Shown: positions 28,007-43,000 of the stretch, in pieces | How the letters are laid out: each line of letters begins with the position of its first letter | How positions within the stretch are numbered: position 1 is the stretch's first letter | Assembly (NCBI RefSeq): GCF_036898095.1 | Contig: NC_090735.1 | Span: 2,949,478 to 3,013,477 of the forward strand | Direction: 5' to 3' | Source: Palaemon carinicauda | Lineage: Eukaryota; Arthropoda; Malacostraca; Decapoda; Palaemonidae | Length of the DNA stretch: 64,000 nt | Program-made: the position numbers and the translations under genes | Notes under the pieces: model-generated | Told to the model about the DNA's origin: nothing | Seen by the model: the letters and a program-made list of their open reading frames with translations, nothing else | Databases searched by the model: none

Positions 28007-31000
28007 CTGGAAATTGAAGAAAGAATTACTATTGTATCATCAACAAAGAAAGAGAGAAAGCTACAAGAAAATGAAGTGAAAGAATGCACACAGGTTGTTA
28101 TAAACACTTTTCTTATGAAAAAAAGATAAAATATTCAAATATCATCAATAAATAATTCAACATGGTGAGGGGTAGATGGATTGGTCATGCTCTTTGCACT
28201 CCACTAGGGATTAGTTCACCAAACTTTCAACTGGGCTCCACAAGGCACAAGAACAGTTGGAAGACACAGGCCTACATGGCTGAGGACTATGAAGTGGGAA
28301 GTAAGAAATGACGAATAGAGAAATATTGATTTAAAACCTCAAGATAGAGAAGACTGGCTAAATCGAACCATGGCCCTTTACGTCAATAAGCGTAGGAGGA
28401 GGTTATGATGATGAAATAATTTAATAAGTTTACATCTTTTGCATTCAGATCTCCCCAGACTGTACCATCCTGTATGCAGTACTTAATATCCAGTTTAAAT
28501 CTAACAGTCTTGCCTTCTACATCATAATGCTTAACACTATACAGTACTTTCAAGTTTTATTCCATCTGTGACCAGATTGTGGAAAGATTTTCCTAACCTG
28601 CTAGTTGAATCGCTTCAGCTTCAGAAATTCAAACTTGCAGCGAATGTTTTTGTGTTGAACAGGTTAACGTAAGTCTCTTCTCATAGTTTATATGTCAGAT
28701 CTATCTGACATAGGCTGTTGCCGATCTTGAGATATTTTTTTACTCATAACTTCTCATATACGGTACATTTATTTCCTTATTTCCTTTCCTCACTGGGCTA
28801 TTTTCCCAGTTGGGGGAGTCATTGGACTAGTAACATCCTACTTTTCCAACTAGGGTTGTAGCTTAAGCTAGTAATAATAATAATAATTATCATCATCATA
28901 TCCAAACCATCTAAATTTTTCTGATATTCATCTTTTTTCTAGCTTCTGAGGACATATTTCCATCAATTTGTCATTTGTAATATGATCTTCCCATCATACT
29001 CTTAATAACATTACTAAGATCAGAAATTATCAGGCTCCCTTTTTTTTTACTGCAAGTTACTGAAAACTGAAAATTTTCAATATTAAACTTACCCGATAAT
29101 CATGTAGCTGTCAACTCCGTTGCCCGACAGAATTCTATGGAGGGATACGCCAGCTATCACAATACTAGAAGGGGGTGTACTTACCAGCGCCACCTGTGGC
29201 CAGGTACTCAATCATTTGTTGTTGACACCTCCTCAATTATTCCTCTGTCGTGCTTCCGGCTAGACGTTCTGGGATACGCTCATGGTCTTCGAGTTTATTC
29301 ATGGATATTTGGTGAAGTATTCTCTTAGATTAACGGCTGTCGCATACTGGAATCCTTTTTATATTAGCTAGTTAGCTTTTATATAAACTCTGATTAACGG
29401 TTAATGAATTTTTGCTTGTTTTTGGATCACCCTTTGACTTACTCTTTGAAACAAGATGTCTGACGTTTCGCAAGCTCCCTCCCATAGACGATGTAGGTCT
29501 TGCAATAGGCGTATTCCGAAGGTCTCGGTAGATCCTCACACCGCTTGTTCTGACTGTAGGGACAGGCCCTGTCTATTAGAAAATCGGTGTGAGGAGTGCG
29601 CCGGACTTTCGGAATTGGATTTTGTACGTCTTTTAAAATATTCATCCAAGTTAGAGAGAACTAGAGCTAGGAGAAGTTCTTCTCACTCTTCTATGTTTTC
29701 CTCACCTCATGATCCCCTACCTTTTCCTACCCCTGTAGTGGCTACCCCCGAACCTACTGTGTGCCCTCCGCCTGATATGTCAACTGTTTTGCGTGCTATT
29801 CAGGCTTTAGGAGATAAAGTAGAATCAGTGGTAAGTGACCATAAGTCTCTGATGGCCGAGGTTAAAGAACTGAAGGTCAAGAGTGCAGTGGGTGGAAATA
29901 GTGCCAGTGCTGTGACGAGTGCTAGTGTCTGTGCAGTGCCAAGTGCTAGTGGTGCCAGTGTGGTGCGTGAGGATTTTTCTGTGCGAGCCAGTCGTCCTCC
30001 CAGTCCGGGACCTCTTGCAAGCTCCCATGCCCAGGGGAGAAGCAATGTCGAAGGGCTTAAGGGTTCGACAGGCCTTGTTAGGCGCACAGAATTATCCTCG
30101 GTGGTTGCGGGCGTGTCTTCCTTAGACCGTCACTCCCACCTGCAGACGATTGAGCCCGTCTTCTCGTCCGCTGATCTTCATGCAGGGAAGAAACGTTGGT
30201 CTCAGGTCTCGAGACCGCTTAAACGTAGAGTTCAGTCAGCGAGTGCTCAGCCAGGTTGCAGTCATTGGCTCAGCTCCGACTCGCCTCTGTCATCGGTCGA
30301 CTGTACTCCGCCCAAGAGGAGTAAGGTTCTGCCTATACAGACCCCGACTGTGACTTTACCTCAGTCTGTTATCGTTTCTGCCGACCCCAAGTGGACCCTG
30401 CTTCAGTCCATGCAAGTTCAGCTTTCGGACTTGATGCGTGAGTGTCGGGCTGAGAGTGTTGCACCTCCTGCACTCCCTCCACCTGTTCTCGCTGCACCTG
30501 TGCTCGCCCAGCCTGCACCTGCTCCGCCTGTGCTCGCCCAGCCTGCACCTGCTCCGCCTGGTCGCAGCACCATCTGCCAGGCGTACGATGTTGAACCACT
30601 TTCGGAGTTTGCTGTTCACAGTGTTGTTCAGCCTCAGCCTTCTTTAAGGCAACCCTTGCTTTGGGATCAGGAGAGTTACACTCTTCCTCCTCCTCCCCTT
30701 GCTGCTCCACCAGTGGTGCAACTCTCGGTTGGGGTACAACAACCTCTCCCCTCCGTGAGTCTGTCTGCTCAACCAGCGCTGCACCGAGTTCAACCCTCAT
30801 CTAGGCAAGCTCATCTACACCATGCACTTGCGCCTCAGGAGCCTCAGCTTGCTAGAACTTTACCTTGTTCTGCGCAGCCTCAACCTTCTCATGCTCCACT
30901 CATCTCTCAGGAACAGGAACGGACTACTCCGCCTCCGTCCTCCGCTCAGCTGGTGCAATCCTTGGGTGCAACTCTTGCTAGGAGTCAACCTCCTTCACCC

Positions 31001-34000
31001 TTGCACCTGCCTTCTGCTCCGACTGTTGTTCAGCCTATGCAGTCTGAACCTCAGGTTTTCCCTCAAGTTGAGGAAACCTCTGTTGTTGTTCCTACCCGTT
31101 CTGACTCTGCGGTTCAGCATTCTGGTCCTTTTGCTTCGCTACCTTCTGCTGATGAAGTGTCGGATGATGAGGAGGCACATCTTGATCCCTCATCAGACGT
31201 GGAGGAGTCTAAGCTTTCTCCATTGTCTGTTGATTTTAGAAAGGTCTTGGCTCTACTCAGGGAGCTTTACCCTGACCACTTCGTCTCTGCTGTTCCCCGC
31301 TCTCCTCCATCTGAGTTTTCGCTAGGCGTGCAACAAGCTAAGTCGAGCTATACTAAGCTTGTCCTAGCTAGATCCTCCAAGAGGGCTTTAAGGACCTTAG
31401 GGGAGTGGCTTCAGTCTAAACAACACCTGGGCAAGACTTCCTTCATGTTCCCTCCAACGAAGCTCGCATCGAAAGGTTGCGTTTGGTATGCCACAGGGGA
31501 AGCACCAGGCTTGGGAGTTCCTGCCTCTGCCCAGGCTGACTTCTCAAGTCTGGTGGACTCGCCTAGGAGGACTGCGATGAGACGCTCGAAGGTTTGTTGG
31601 ACCTTCTCAGACCTGGATCATCTTCTGAAAGGGTTGTTCAGAGCTTTCGAAATGTTCAACTTTCTCGACTGGTGCCTGGGAGCCCTCAGCAAGAAAACAT
31701 CTCCTGCGGACAAAGACTCTGCCATGTTAATTATGTCCTGCATGGATAAGGCTATCAGGGATGGATCGGGTGAGCTAGCGTCGTTATTTGTATCAGGGGT
31801 GTTGAAGAAAAGGGAACAACTGTGTACCTTCCTCTCAGCCAGCATTACACCGTGCCAGCGGTCACAGCTCCTTTTTGCTCCACTCTCAAAGTTACTCTTT
31901 CCCGAGGAGCTAGTTAAGGACTTGTCGGCTGCCCTGATACAGAAGGACACGCACGATCTTGTAGCCTCATCGGCTCGTAAGTCTAAGGTTACCACCTCTG
32001 TCCCCAAGACTTATCGCTCTCCAGTGGCTGATACCCCGGCCACTAGGTTCATACCGCCCTTTCGTGGTAGAGCCCCCAGCCGAGGAAGCTCCCGTCCAGA
32101 CTCTCACAGGGGCAAGTCTAAGAAAGGACCCAGGACATCTAAGGGAAAGCACTGACTCTCAGATTCTCCAGACAACAGTAGGAGCCAGGCTCAAGATCTT
32201 CTGGCAAGCCTGGGAGAAGAGAGGTGCAGACGCACAGTCTGTCAGTTGGCTGAGGTACGGTTACAGGATTCCATTCTGCCTCAAACCGCCTCTGACCACA
32301 TCGCCCATCAACCTCTCTCCCAACTACAAAGAAGAGGACAAGAGGCTAGCATTGCAACAGGAGGTGTCGCTACTTGTGCAGAAGAAGGCAGTGGTTATAG
32401 TCCGGGACCATCAATCCCCGGGCTTCTACAACCGTCTCTTTCTTGTGGCCAAAAAGACAGGAGGTTGGAGACCGGTGCTGGACGTCAGCTCTCTCAACGA
32501 GTATGTCACCAAGCAGACGTTCACAATGGAGACGACCAAGTCGGTCTTAGCAGCGGTCAGACAGGAGGACTGGATGGTTTCGTTGGACTTGAAAGATGCA
32601 TACTTTCACGTTCCCATTCATCCAGACTCCCAACCTTTCCTGAGATTCGTTTTCGGAAAGGTTGTCTATCAGTTCCAAGCCCTGTGTTTTGGCCTAAGCA
32701 CAGCTCCTATGGTCTTTACTCATCTGATGAGGAATGTAGCGAAATTCCTGCACTTATCGAACATCAGAGCCTCCCTCTACCTAGACGACTGGCTGTTGAG
32801 AGCCTCCACGAGTCGTCGTTGTCTGGAGAACCTCTCTTGGACTTTAGATCTAATCAGAGACCTAGGTCTATTAGTCAATATAGAGAAATCTCAACTCATT
32901 CCCTCCCAATCCATTGTGTACCTGGGAATGGAGATTCAGAGTCGGGATTTTCGGGCTTTTCCATCGGCCCCCAGGATAAACCAAGCCCTACAGTGCATCA
33001 TGAGCATGCTGAAGAGGAGCAATTGCTCAGTGAGACAGTGGATGAGTCTCACAGGGACCCTCTCATCTCTGGCCCTGTTTGTCGAGCTAGGGAGACTCCA
33101 CCTCCGCCCTCTTCAATTCCATCTTGCAGCTCATTGGGACAAGGGCTCGACTCTAGAAGCAGTCTCTATCCCTATCAACCAAGAGATGAAGACCACTCTC
33201 CGGTGGTGGAAGCACAATCTTCTTCTCAAGGAGGGTCTATCATTGGCCATCCAGACCCCCCATCTTCATCTCTTCTCGGATGCATCGGACTCGGGCTGGG
33301 GTGCAACCTTGGACGGACGGGAATGCTCAGGAGTATGGAACAAGGAACAAGGATTACTCCACATCAACTGCAAGGAACTGTTAGCAGTCCATCTTGCCCT
33401 GTTGAACTTCAAGTCCCTCCTGCTAGGCAAAGTGGTGGAGGTGAATTCAGACAACACCACAGCCTTGGCTTACATCTCCAAGCAAGGAGGGACCCATTCG
33501 AGGAGCCTTTACGAGATCGCAAGGGACCTCCTCATTTGGTCAAGAGGTCTAAACCTCACACTGGTCACGAGGTTCATCCAGGGCGATATGAATGTTTCAG
33601 CGGATCGCCTCAGCAGAAGGAATCAGGTCATTCCCACGGAATGGACCCTCCACAAGAGTGTGTGCAACAGACTTTGGACGTTGTGGGGTCAACCTACCAT
33701 AGACCTGTTTGCCACCTCCATCACCAAGAGACTTCCGCTTTATTGTTCCCCTGTTCCAGACCCTGCAACGGTTCATGTAGATGCTTTTCTTCTGAACTGG
33801 TCCCATCTCGACCTGTACGCATTCCCTCCGTTCAAGATTATAAACAAAGTTCTGCAGAAATTCGTCTCGCACGAAGGGACACGGCTGACGCTGGTTGCTC
33901 CCCTTTGGCCTGCAAGAGAATGGTACACAGAGGTACGTCAATGGCTAGTCGACTTCCCCAGGACTCTACCTCTAAGAGTGGACCTTCTACGTCAACCACA

Positions 34001-37000
34001 CGTAGACAGGTTGCACCCAAACCTCCACGCTCTTCGACTGACTGCCTTCAGACTGTCGAAAGATTCGCTAGAGCTAGAGGCTTTTCGAAGGAGGCAGCCA
34101 GTGCGATTGCCAGAGCTAGAAGAATTTCCACTCGTAGAGTCTACCAGTCTAAGTGGGAGGTCTTCCGAAGCTGGTGTAGAGCCAATTCAATATCCTCTAC
34201 CAATACCTCTGTGATCCAAATAGCTGACTTCCTTCTTCATCTTAGGAATGAGAGATCCCTTTCAACATCTACGATTAAAGGGTATAGGAGCATGTTGGCC
34301 TCAGTCCTCCGCCACAGGGGTTTGGACCTGTCTTCCAACAAGGACCTTCAAGACATTCTCAAGTCTTTTGAGACGTCTAAAGAACGTCGTCTTTCCACTC
34401 CAGGCTGGAATCTGGACGTAGTCTTAAGGTTCCTTATGACATCTAGGTTCGAACCTCTCCAGTCAGCTTCCTTCAAGGATCTTACCCTCAAGACTGCTTT
34501 TCTCGTTTGCCTTGCAACAGCTAAGAGAGTCAGTGAGGTTCATGCCTTCAGCAAGAACATTGGTTTCACAACCGAATCAGCTACATGTTCTTTTCAGCTT
34601 GGATTCCTAGCAAAGAACGAGCTTCCTTCACGTCCTTGGCCTAGATCGTTCGAAATACCTAGCCTCTCCAACATGGTAGGTAACGAACTAGAGAGAGTTC
34701 TTTGCCCTGTCAGAGCTCTCAAATATTATCTGAAGAGGTCTAAACCTATTCGAGGACAGTCAGAAGCCTTATGGTGTGCCATCAAGAAACCCTCGAGACC
34801 CATGTCCAAGAATGGGCTTTCGTACTATATAAGGCTTCTGATCAGAGAAGCACATTCTCACTTAAAGGAGGAAGACCTTGCATTGCTGAAGGTAAGGACC
34901 CACGAAGTAAGAGCTGTAGCTACTTCGTTGGCCTTTAATAAAAACCGTTCTCTGCAGAGCATTATGGATGCAACCTATTGGAGGAGCAAGTCAGTGTTTG
35001 CATCATTTTATCTGAAAGATGTCCAGTCTCTTTACGAGAACTGCTACACCCTGGGACCATTCGTAGCAGCGAGTGCAGTAGTAGGTGAGGGCTCTGCCAC
35101 TACATTCCCATAATCCCATAACCTTTTTAACCTTTCTCTTGAATACTTTTATTGTTGTTTTTATGGTTGTTACGGTAGGCTAAGAAGCCTTCCGCATCCT
35201 TGGATTTGGCGGGTGGTCTATTCATTCTTGAGAAGCGCCTGGGTTAAAGGTTTGGTAGAGGTCCTTTAGTAGGGTTGCAACCCCTTGTACTTTGGCACCT
35301 TTGGGTTGATTCAGCCTCCAAGAGGAACGCTGCGCTCAGTAAGGAAGACGAACTTTAAATAAAAGGCAGAGTAACGGTTCTATTCGACTTCCTTACCAGG
35401 TACTTATTATTTCATTGTTATTTGAGATAACTGTTATATGAAATTTGGGATACTTAGCTATCCTTTAATCATGTACACTGGTTTTCACCCACCTCCCTGG
35501 GTGTGAATCAGCTACATGATTATCGGGTAAGTTTAATATTGAAAAATGTTATTTTTATTAATAAAATAAATTTTTGAATATACTTACCCGATAATCATGA
35601 TTTAATCGACCCTCCCTTTCCTCCCCAGAGAGAACCAGTGGACCGAGGAATAATTGAGGAGGTGTCAACAACAAATGATTGAGTACCTGGCCACAGGTGG
35701 CGCTGGTAAGTACACCCCCTTCTAGTATTGTGATAGCTGGCGTATCCCTCCATAGAATTCTGTCGGGCAACGGAGTTGACAGCTACATGATTATCGGGTA
35801 AGTATATTCAAAAATTTATTTTATTAATAAAAATAACATTTTCGGAAGCTGCAAAAAATTTTTCCAAAAAAAAAAAAAGAAGCATTGTGTAAAGAAAACT
35901 AGCTTGTTTCATTAAGAAACAGCAGCAAATCTTACACCTGATATAGATTTGAATTCATCCTCTATAACTTCGTAAAATGGACCTTTACACCTTGTTCACT
36001 AGGATATTCTGGGGTGTGTATACATTTTTGGATTCATATGTACTTTATGCATAATATGAAAGAGAAATCCTTGTGCAGAGTGAAGACTTATGTTTATTTT
36101 ATTGTTTCAAAAAGTCTGCAAGCTTTAATTGGGGATGGTGGTAGATGATTATTTATACCAAAAGGGTTGTTCTTTAGCCAGCGAGTCATTTACCAGAGAA
36201 AGTTCGCCACTCTCACCTTGCTGTATATAGATTTATTTGGCGTACCGCTTACCACACGTGTTTCATACACGCTTATACAATGTAATACTAATGCTTTTTT
36301 ATTTCTTGCTCTCTTCCACACTGATAATAGAACCTGTTAAAGTCTGCCACCGCATAATTTAGATTGTTTGAGCGTATGAAACATGTGCGGTACATTGGTA
36401 AGAACTTGAATAATCCAGTGCATACTCAGATTCTTTCATTATGAATTGAATCTAATCTTCTTGATGTTATGTGCAATGCTGAGCCACATACTGTATTTGG
36501 CTTCTCAAGTTTCAAATAAATAATAGTGCTTTGTATACTAACATCTGGCCTGATTTGTTAGCTTCCAATTCTACTTTGAGACTGACTTCTTTGTTGTTGG
36601 TTGTTACAAGGATTTTGGATATCTCAAAGACTCTTTAGTCCATCTGTCGAGACTCCATTTGCTCTTGGGTAGAGCGAATTAGTTTAATCGTTTAGAGAGT
36701 TTTTATGATCTTGTCTCACTTATTCTTGAATTCGTTAACCGTGTCATTGTTCACTACATCTGCTGGAAGTCTGTTCCATGTATTTGCTATTTTGTCTGTA
36801 AAGAAATTACCACATTGAGTGGTGTTGTATCTTTTCAATTCCAGTTTGTATCCGTTACCTCTGGACTGATTTGTGCTAAGTGTGAAAAGGTTGTTGTAGC
36901 CTACATCGTTAAGAGGAAGAATTTGAATGTGTCCAAATATTTATTAGCTATTCATATCTACAAGTATGTGACAGTAAATGGGAGTATCCCATTCATAACC

Positions 37001-40000
37001 AAACCCAAAACTCTCTAAGCCCTTGTGTGACTATGGCTTTTCTATCTTAAGTTTAGGTGATGTCCTGTATCTACCATTATATAACTGTGAATACCAATGC
37101 TTTTAAGTCATTTCTGTCAAAGCAAGGATATCCAAATTATTTTACTTATATGACTAACACCAGAAAATGTTCAGGAGTGACTATACTAATATTGAAGAGG
37201 TTGGAAGGAAGTGTGAATAGCAGAAAATAGACAGATCAGATCTCAAAGATTTAGAGTTTGGGCATATAATGACAATGGGTGTAGAGCAGCTAGTAAGGTA
37301 CGTAGTACCTATAGAAATGCAATTATCAAGACCAGTATGGCTCCAGAAAAGCAAAGAAAAATGTACTAGTAAAAATCAGAATAAAGGCAGAAATTACACA
37401 AGACATGACAGTGGAGAGAACAGAGTTTACGCTTAACCCTGCAAAATGAAAACGTGAACATTACTTCCTAAAATTTCAACACAATCAATAACTCACATTT
37501 CCTTTTCCAAGGTTTTTTGTATAAGCTGAGCAGATCTGGCAAGTGAAAGGTCTTGTTTGTTGCATGCTACAAGGACTCGTGTTTTGCTAGTCTGAATGGC
37601 ATTGTCACACAAAATGGTGTAGAGATACCTGTAAAAAAAAGAAGTATAAATATTTTTTCTGAAATATGGTGAATAATGATCAACAATTTAATAGACTGTT
37701 CTATGATTCACTAAGTAGAGGAAAAGTGGTACACTGGAATACCAATAATCTAAAACTACTGAAAAAAAAGCATTAATAATATTATATTATTGGTATTGTG
37801 AATCAGAACAGGATGATTTAATTCAATTTCAAAAAGAGTTGCCAATATTATTACGAAATAATCTGGCAGTTACATAAATGTAAACTAGTACTGTATAGTA
37901 TTCCTACATTCTTCCATTCAAATTAATCTTAACTCCTGAAATAGATTTTTTACTTTGGACACTTCCTTCTTGTCTCTTGCTTGAGCTAATGAGAAAGGTA
38001 GCAACACTCGTGAGCAAGGTATCAAGAACTGCACAACCTTGCAAGACACAACACCTCTTTATGACAACTTAAACCAACTGGTACCAAGTCTTCGTCATGC
38101 AGTCTGTGAGACGAACAACAAAGAGGACAGAACCTCCATCCCTCAGTTTGTATGATGAAGAGTCTGAAACTCTCCTACTTCTTTGCTGATCCAGAGAAGA
38201 GAGATGGTATTGAGAGAAGAACAAGCAATCCTGAGCCCTGTCTACTGAATGTTGTCTCACACCACCACTTCGACTAGATACAGAAGCTGTTCAAAGTACA
38301 CTTTCCTCCATGGAATGAAGGCATGTGATCAGTACTGCTCAGTGCTAGGGAGCACCACACAACAGGAACTGATCACGCTCAGGCCTGGGGATGCGCTCCC
38401 TCTATAAACACGCGGAGGCAAGGAAGGAGCCATCAGGTTATGTTAGCGGTTATGTTAGCCCTTCCCTTCGTGGATTTGAGGAACCATGAAAAGGATCAGG
38501 AGCAGGAGTGGTCCTCCACTGTCCAAATAAGACGGTGATAGTGGGCGATAGTGTAATTTTGCCTGGCCTACAATATCAGAGGACACAGGAAGGAACAAGG
38601 ATTGAAAACTGGTGCAATAACAGCAGCTGCATCACTAGACTTACTTTCCCTTAAATAGACTTTGAGAGTGTAAAATTCTATAGTCATATTATTAGTCTGG
38701 CCCAAAGATGAGGCCATGAGCATGGCAACTCCGACCTTCTACAGACAATATGAGTTTAAACTGTAAAGGATGGATTCAAATCCAGGCCCCTTTGCCAGTG
38801 GTGGAAAAATGAGGCCTCTGATCTCTCTGTACAAACTGAATTGAAGAGTTCTGAGCAATACTTGATGGACAGACCTCCGATCATACTGGAGAAATAGAAT
38901 AATCAGCATCTTGGCAACTACAATCTTTAATATTCTTATTTTTAAGCATCAATAGATATAGCAGTTCTTGAAGATACATCACGAATCCAAATACAATACC
39001 AGCTCAAAAATTCCAAGCGTAGATCACTCCAAAAGCATTCTTTTTCTTGGCTGCAAAGCAGTGTAATAGTCAGTCTCAACTGACCAGGTCTCAGTAAAAT
39101 CTTTAAGCTAAACACTACATACAATAGAGATGTAATTTTTAATATTGGTTTTACCCTACCACTCTAGCAAATACCCGGATTTCAATGGTTTCAACTTGCA
39201 TTTCATGGATATAACACATGGCCCCCATAAAGACAGTTTCATTTTTGTGTTATTGTTTCATATCATCATTCTATAATCACGTCCCTTATATGTTTTTATA
39301 GTCCTATTTATGTTTCCATATCATAGAGTGTTATGTCCTACATTATGACTTTACTAATACATAAGAATAGATAAGTGAATTCTGTGCTTACGTACAGTAC
39401 AGTATGTATTTAAATGTGTTCCGACTTACATCAAAACTCAAGTTACAAGTTGTAGGAACAATCTCAAATTTTGATATAATAAGATCAACAATAGTACAGT
39501 AGTCATATGCATAGCTATTGTGAACAAAATATATTAAATTAAACTTTCTGAAAAAACTCTCCTTTAGGGGCAGTAATGCTAATACTGTACTAAAGTGACC
39601 TTTAGGTATTTTGCTATTACTACACTTGACCCTTTTACCCCCAATGGACGTACTGGTATGTTTCACAAAACTCATCCCTTTACCCCCATGGACGTACTAG
39701 TACGTCCCTGCAAAAAAATGTTTTTTTAAATATTTAACTTAGCCGGTGAATATATAGCTGCAACTCTGTTGCTCGACAGACAAACTCTACGGAAAAATCG
39801 CCAGCGATCGCTACACAGGTTGCGGGTGTGCCCAACAGCGCCATCTGTCGACCAGATACCCAGCTCTTATGTAAACAAAGACTCAATTTTCTCTCTGTCG
39901 ACGTGTCGACAAGACGTACTTTACTCGCTGTTGCTAAACTGGAGTTTTTCACATCATATTGGTGAAGTACTATATTCTGGTTTTGAGCTTTCGCAATGCA

Positions 40001-43000
40001 GGTGTTTTATCTTCATCTTAAATCTTGAACTCGTTTTGGATAGATTTAATTATGGTGACAAAGAGAGTATGGACTTTCTTTCACTTTTAAATGGCCGACC
40101 CTTCCCTTAGACGGAAGTGTGTTTAGGCTTTTAGTAATTATCTTATCACGTTATAAATTATTTATAGATTTTCCTCTATATATTTTATATCTCTCCGCCT
40201 TTATTAGGCCTCTTCGATTAACTTTCCATTTATTATAAACAAATAAAAATAAATTTTAATGTTTTGTTTATATGCGACCTTTCCTGAGAGTAGGCGGTCC
40301 TAACTTGGAAACCGAAGTTAATCAACGTTGAGCCCTTTATATCGTAAATAGCTTTTAAAGAGCTAAGGATTTAAAACTTTTTAAATGTAATATTTTATGA
40401 AAGATTTTCTTTGATAGTCTTCGTACTGTTTTCAAAGATGAACTAACGTTTAGTTTATTTATGCTACGCAGTTGTTGACGTTCAGGACGTTCAACATGCG
40501 CTCTATCGTTACGATAGAGAGAGAGTGTATCACGGTTTCACTTTGCAGTAAGAGTAAATCGATTCTGACGTTTTGTTCATTCTTTCTTAGCTTAAATGTT
40601 TTAAATTCTATTTTAAAGGAACTTTTTATTTGAAAAACCTTTCAGTTTTTTCCTTTAGTCAAATAACATGTTTTTTTTTTTTTGACGAGATATAATTGGG
40701 CTCTTCTCTTAGGTGCGAAATCAAGAGAGAAAGAGAGAGAGAGATAGAGACGGAGGGAGAGAGAGGAGAGAAAACGTTCCGTTCAAGCGGGTAACGTTGT
40801 TCTCGAGTTACTCTCGTCCCTAGTTTCTGTACGGGGAGGAAGGATAAAACGTTTTTAGTTTTTTATTCTCGTCCCCAGGCTATGTGCGGTGAGAGATTGA
40901 AAACGTAGTTTATATGAACTAGTGTTTAGTCTCTTTCCCAGCCACTGATTTTTTTATCTTAAAATATGTTTTCTGTTTTTTTGCTGGTATTAATGAGCTT
41001 GCATTATACGACTGATTTCGCAATTACTGCCTTTTAATGAAGGGTAGAATTGCGTGTTTCAGGTAGAAATCAGTAAAAGTTTCGATTTCAGTGAAATAAG
41101 TGCAAAACAGAAAATCGAAGTGATAAAGTGATATGCGCAAAGTGTTACAGTGTTGCGTCCGAGGGTTCGTCTGTTCGTGCCTGTCGTTCACCTAGTCCGG
41201 GACCTCTTGCATGCTCCCAAGCCCAGGGGAGAAGTAATGTCAAACGACTTATGGGTTCGAGAGGCCTTGATCAACGAACAGACGTTTCCCTCTATGGTAT
41301 CGGGTGTATCTTACCAAGATCTCCCCTACCATAAGACGAGAGAGACGTTGTTTCTCCTCGTCATCCGAAGGCTTTTCGCATAAGAAACCTGTCACAAGGT
41401 TTCGAAGCCCTTAAGCGAAAGTCAGTCCTTTCAGGACAGGTCCAGCGTCCTGGTTACAGCCATTAGGACAGCTCTGACCCTATGCAGTCATCGGATAACT
41501 GCTCGCCGCCTAACAAAAGCGTAACACAGACTCAGAGAGTCTTTTTTGTTGGCAAAGTGTTGCAGTCACAGACGTTACCCTCGTCTCTTACCACAACCAT
41601 TTCCGTTGATCCTTAATGGGTTGTATGGCAAGACATGCAGAATATGCTTGCCTCCCTTATGGAAGACTATTCTGCCGATTAGTCCGTTGAGTCTAGCCGT
41701 TTATCTCATCGATATCCTGGCTTTCAGCCAACCTAACGTTCCTTTGTGCTTACTGTTGACGTTGGCGTAGCTAAGTCACGTCAGTCAGGTTGTTTAGAAC
41801 CACACTCGATGCGGTCTCGTGTGGTTTTTCAGCCGCATTTGGACGTTAGGCCACTTGCTGATGCTCCTGTTGACGTTCAAGACGTTCACTAACAATCGGA
41901 GTTGACTTGTTTTGACGCTGTGCGTCAACCTCCGCATTCTAGAGTTGTTTTGACTGCTCAGTCTAGGCAGTCAAAGCAGTCTCGAGTGGACGCTGTGCGT
42001 CCTCACGCACCTGTTGTGGTTGACAGTTCAGTTGTTGACAGTTCACAGACTGTCAAGCAGTTACATGACGTTGCGTTCTGGTCCGCTACTAATGCACCAG
42101 TGAGTGTGGACTCTGCTTGTAAAGCATTGCCACCACGGTAGGTCTCTCCCTTGCTTGAGACTCAGCTTTTATCGGACAAGGTTCCTGTAGATGAGGAAGT
42201 TGCTGTTCCCCCTCCTACTGATATTCCCTTGAGGACTCTGTCAGATGGAGAGGAGCCTAAAGCTGCTTAGCCCCCTATGGACTTTAATTAAATCAAGATG
42301 ATTTTTTTTTAAGGATCTTTGTCCGGATCTTTTTGTAACTGCTGCTCCTCGTTCGCCTAAACGTCAGAGCTTACACTAGGCCTAGCTACTTCGAAGCCGT
42401 TGTTTTTAAGCTAGTGCTCTCTCGCTCTCCTAGAGAGCTTTACGTTGGCTAGGCGACTGGTTTTTCACCAGGAGGAGTTTGGGGGATACAGCCTTTGCTT
42501 TCCCTTCTTTTAAACTGGCTTATAGAGCGAGAGTCTGATATGACACAAGAGAAGTTCTCGGCTTGGGAGTTCATGCCTCTGCCCAGATAGACTTCTCAAA
42601 TCTCGTAGACTCTCCCTGGCGCCTGGCCAGGAGACGCTCCAAGTTTTTTACAGGTCAACTTCACAGCTGTTTTCGAGCCTTTGAAGTTTTGCTGTACAAT
42701 TATGTCATGCATAAACAAGGCTTTCAGGGATGGAAAGCGGTACCGCCTCAGTCGCTAACCCCGTCTGTTGCCGCACCTGCTCCCGTAGACTCTAAATGGG
42801 CTTTGCTGCAAGACATGCAGTCCAAGCTTGCGTCCTTGATAGAGGACTTTAATGCGGAGAAGGTTGCTACCGAACCTTCTGGCCAACAACCTTCCAACCG
42901 GTCGGTTGTGCGCCCTGTTGACGCTGAGGTAACCTACTCGCGTCTGCCAGTTGAGGTGGTTCCTCCACCGATGCGACCCAGTGTGGGATGCCAGCCGCAC

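Larger units (their letters stand above)
29074..35842 (+). mobile_element. DIRS-A retrotransposon copy 2, apparently intact, in SRPRB intron 4
   Basis: About 6.77 kb, closely similar to the copy at 833-7606. It has 159-bp inverted repeats (29087-29245 and 35645-35803) and an internal complementary region (35509-35599). Three long ORFs have no internal stop. The arms share bases specific to this copy (for example GAATTCTATGG and ATGATTGAGTACC). The T-run arithmetic (4+4-5) predicts a TTT target in AAAATTTCGGAAG. It lies antisense to SRPRB transcription. Confidence 0.95.

Noticed and set aside
38069..38260. 63-codon minus ORF in SRPRB intron 3
   Set aside because: No motif, no neighbouring exon signals that would join SRPRB in frame, and exons 3 and 4 already join perfectly.
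39388..39675. 95-codon minus ORF repeated at 43739-44026
   Set aside because: It occurs twice only because of the tandem duplication; low-complexity translation without a domain, crossing the MITE.
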